Below, piece after piece: positions 63,104 to 64,000 of a stretch of DNA of 64,000 bases. Origin of the DNA: Nonlabens marinus S1-08 (lineage in GTDB: Bacteria; Bacteroidota; Bacteroidia; Flavobacteriales; Flavobacteriaceae). Location: the NCBI RefSeq assembly GCF_000831385.1, contig NZ_AP014548.1:2781779-2845778 (forward strand), written 5' to 3'. The stretch's first letter is position 1. Each line of letters opens with the position of its first letter. The notes beneath the pieces are model-generated. The model saw nothing but the letters and a program-made list of their open reading frames with translations. It searched no databases and had not been told where the DNA came from. A program made the position numbers and the translations under genes.

Positions 63104-63775
63104 TTATTTATCTATATATTTTATTAATTGAAAGGCCTCGGCATACTCTACTCCAACACTAGCGCCTCGGAAAACTGCCAGAGCTTCTATATTTCTCAAC
63201 GATCTTGGAAATGGATGCTCTTCTAATTCTGACTCGTAAATCTTCATTATTTCTAGCTTTTGATCAAAATGTTTGGAAACATCCACAAAGAAATTGGGAA
63301 GGAACACTTTCTCGGGAAGGGCGGGTGCAAATTCCGTTTCAGAAATACATTCATATAACAGCACTTGTTTAATGAATGGATATCTAAATGATTTAGTACA
63401 AGCCATTACTGCATCAAAGGTGACCCGATGATCTGAATGTGCATCAGACCGATTGAGACAATATATCACCTCTGGTTTGACTTTATTAAAGATCTTAGAT
63501 ATTCTAGGAACCATATCCAAGATAGAGCTATACGATAACTGCATTGTATGATAATTTAGAAGAAAAGTCTCCTTAATACCTAGCGTCTTTTCCACTTTTC
63601 TTATTTCCTGCTGCCTTGAATCAACCCTTTGTTTGCTGAAGCCTTGTGCCTCAAAAATGTTTGTTGTTATTAACCAATAAACTTCATCACCGTTCGCTAT
63701 ATGCTTGAGTAAAGTTCCGCCAGCACCAAGAATTTCATCATCAGGATGTGCAGAGATAACTATTATTTTTTTCAT
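63104..63775 (-). CDS. PIG-L/LmbE family N-deacetylase
   Basis: 223-aa zinc deacetylase with AHPDDEILGAGGTL at 9-22 and the second ligand motif RSDAHSDHRVTFDAV. The family removes acetyl from GlcNAc-like groups. Between a PtmE-like gene and a formyltransferase gene, it may free an amine for N-formylation or other acylation of the nonulosonate or its precursor. The ATG overlaps the formyltransferase stop by 4 bases. Confidence 0.88.
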   Translation of the reverse strand: MKKIIVISAHPDDEILGAGGTLLKHIANGDEVYWLITTNIFEAQGFSKQRVDSRQQEIRKVEKTLGIKETFLLNYHTMQLSYSSILDMVPRISKIFNKVKPEVIYCLNRSDAHSDHRVTFDAVMACTKSFRYPFIKQVLLYECISETEFAPALPEKVFLPNFFVDVSKHFDQKLEIMKIYESELEEHPFPRSLRNIEALAVFRGASVGVEYAEAFQLIKYIDK

Positions 63776-64000
63776 AAATACTCATTTACAGAGGGAAGTG
63801 TCACAAATTCATGTTGCATCAACCGAATAGCACCGTCATAGGTTTTAACAAGCACTTCCCTCTGTTTTATTTCTAGGACTTTCCCTGGTTCTATATTATT
63901 TAAAGAATACTTTTCTTCCTTTACTTTCCAAATTTTAACTTCCTTACCATAATAATCAATATGGGCACCAATGTAAGGCTTAGTGAGCGCCCTTACTAAA
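63772..64000 (-). CDS. Formyltransferase-family protein, C-terminal part (cut by right edge)
   Basis: The frame is open to the window edge and reads LVRALTKPYIGAHIDYYGKE ... KVKEEKYSLNNIEPGKVLEI ... LVKTYDGAIRLMQHEFV, stop at 63772. This is the OB-fold Formyl_trans_C domain of Fmt-like enzymes. In a sugar cluster, coupled to a deacetylase, it is likely a sugar N-formyltransferase rather than the tRNA enzyme. The N-terminus lies outside. Confidence 0.75.
   Translation of the reverse strand, partial: LVRALTKPYIGAHIDYYGKEVKIWKVKEEKYSLNNIEPGKVLEIKQREVLVKTYDGAIRLMQHEFVTLPSVNEYL

Noticed and set aside
1..64000. tRNA, rRNA, riboswitch or prophage genes
   Set aside because: No cloverleaf, rRNA-like stretch, known riboswitch core or phage structural gene was recognised by reading both strands; a covariance-model scan would settle this.

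Overview
The window looks like a chromosomal segment of a marine-type Flavobacteriaceae (Bacteroidota). Supporting signs are the set of flavobacterial protein families (M56/BlaI pair, DUF2452, DUF6095, DUF6503-like lipoprotein, RibB with a degenerate RibA half, LolA/LptG/OstA-type genes), several exact TAnnTTTG -7 promoter boxes typical of Bacteroidota sigma factor, frequent TTG starts, no recognisable Shine-Dalgarno sequences, and menaquinone biosynthesis genes. The genus cannot be fixed from the sequence alone. No rRNA, tRNA, CRISPR array, insertion sequence or prophage was seen.

Layout. 0-9.4 kb: a clpC gene cut by the left edge, the NAD(P)HX repair enzyme, gcvT plus an SDR, a multi-PAS kinase-like protein, and menB. 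9.6-14.3 kb: DUF2452, a BlaI/M56 regulatory pair with a striking operator, a possible 37-codon gene, and a PQQ dehydrogenase/cytochrome c pair. 14.5-19 kb: menD, menF, a hotdog thioesterase, an esterase and rdgB. 19-28.4 kb: a carboxypeptidase-regulatory-like protein, an M28 peptidase, an SF2 helicase, a DedA-like protein, an OmpA lipoprotein, a GT2, an HsdR_N protein, holA and menA. 28.4-43.2 kb: divergent oxyR/tpx, then a long co-oriented run (dgkA, ftsK, lolA, lptF/G, ribB, murQ, DUF6095, two lipoproteins, an OstA/LptA-like protein, an aminotransferase, a TPR protein, a CpsB-type phosphatase). This run is dominated by envelope and division functions.

43.9-64 kb is a surface polysaccharide locus read almost entirely on the minus strand. 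It holds Wzc and Wza, a WbpM/CapD-type dehydratase, a tiny secreted C-terminally anchored protein, a DegT aminotransferase, a WecA/WbpL-type initiating transferase, two GT2+SDR modules, further glycosyltransferases, a Wzy-like polymerase, a Wzx flippase, and a nonulosonic-acid-type set (CMP-sugar synthetase, PtmE-like CBS nucleotidyltransferase, PIG-L deacetylase, formyltransferase cut by the right edge). From about 53 kb the DNA is visibly more AT-rich.

The most unusual feature is a 16-20 bp perfect palindrome, TTCGCTTTCGCGAAAGCGAA, with 13 exact or near copies between 2.8 and 52.5 kb. Ten copies lie in frame inside protein-coding genes (read as AFAKA, SLSRKR or RFRES) and three are intergenic; the polysaccharide core beyond 53 kb has none. 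It behaves like a dispersed chromosomal signal or mobile palindrome written through genes. Its function is unknown to me.
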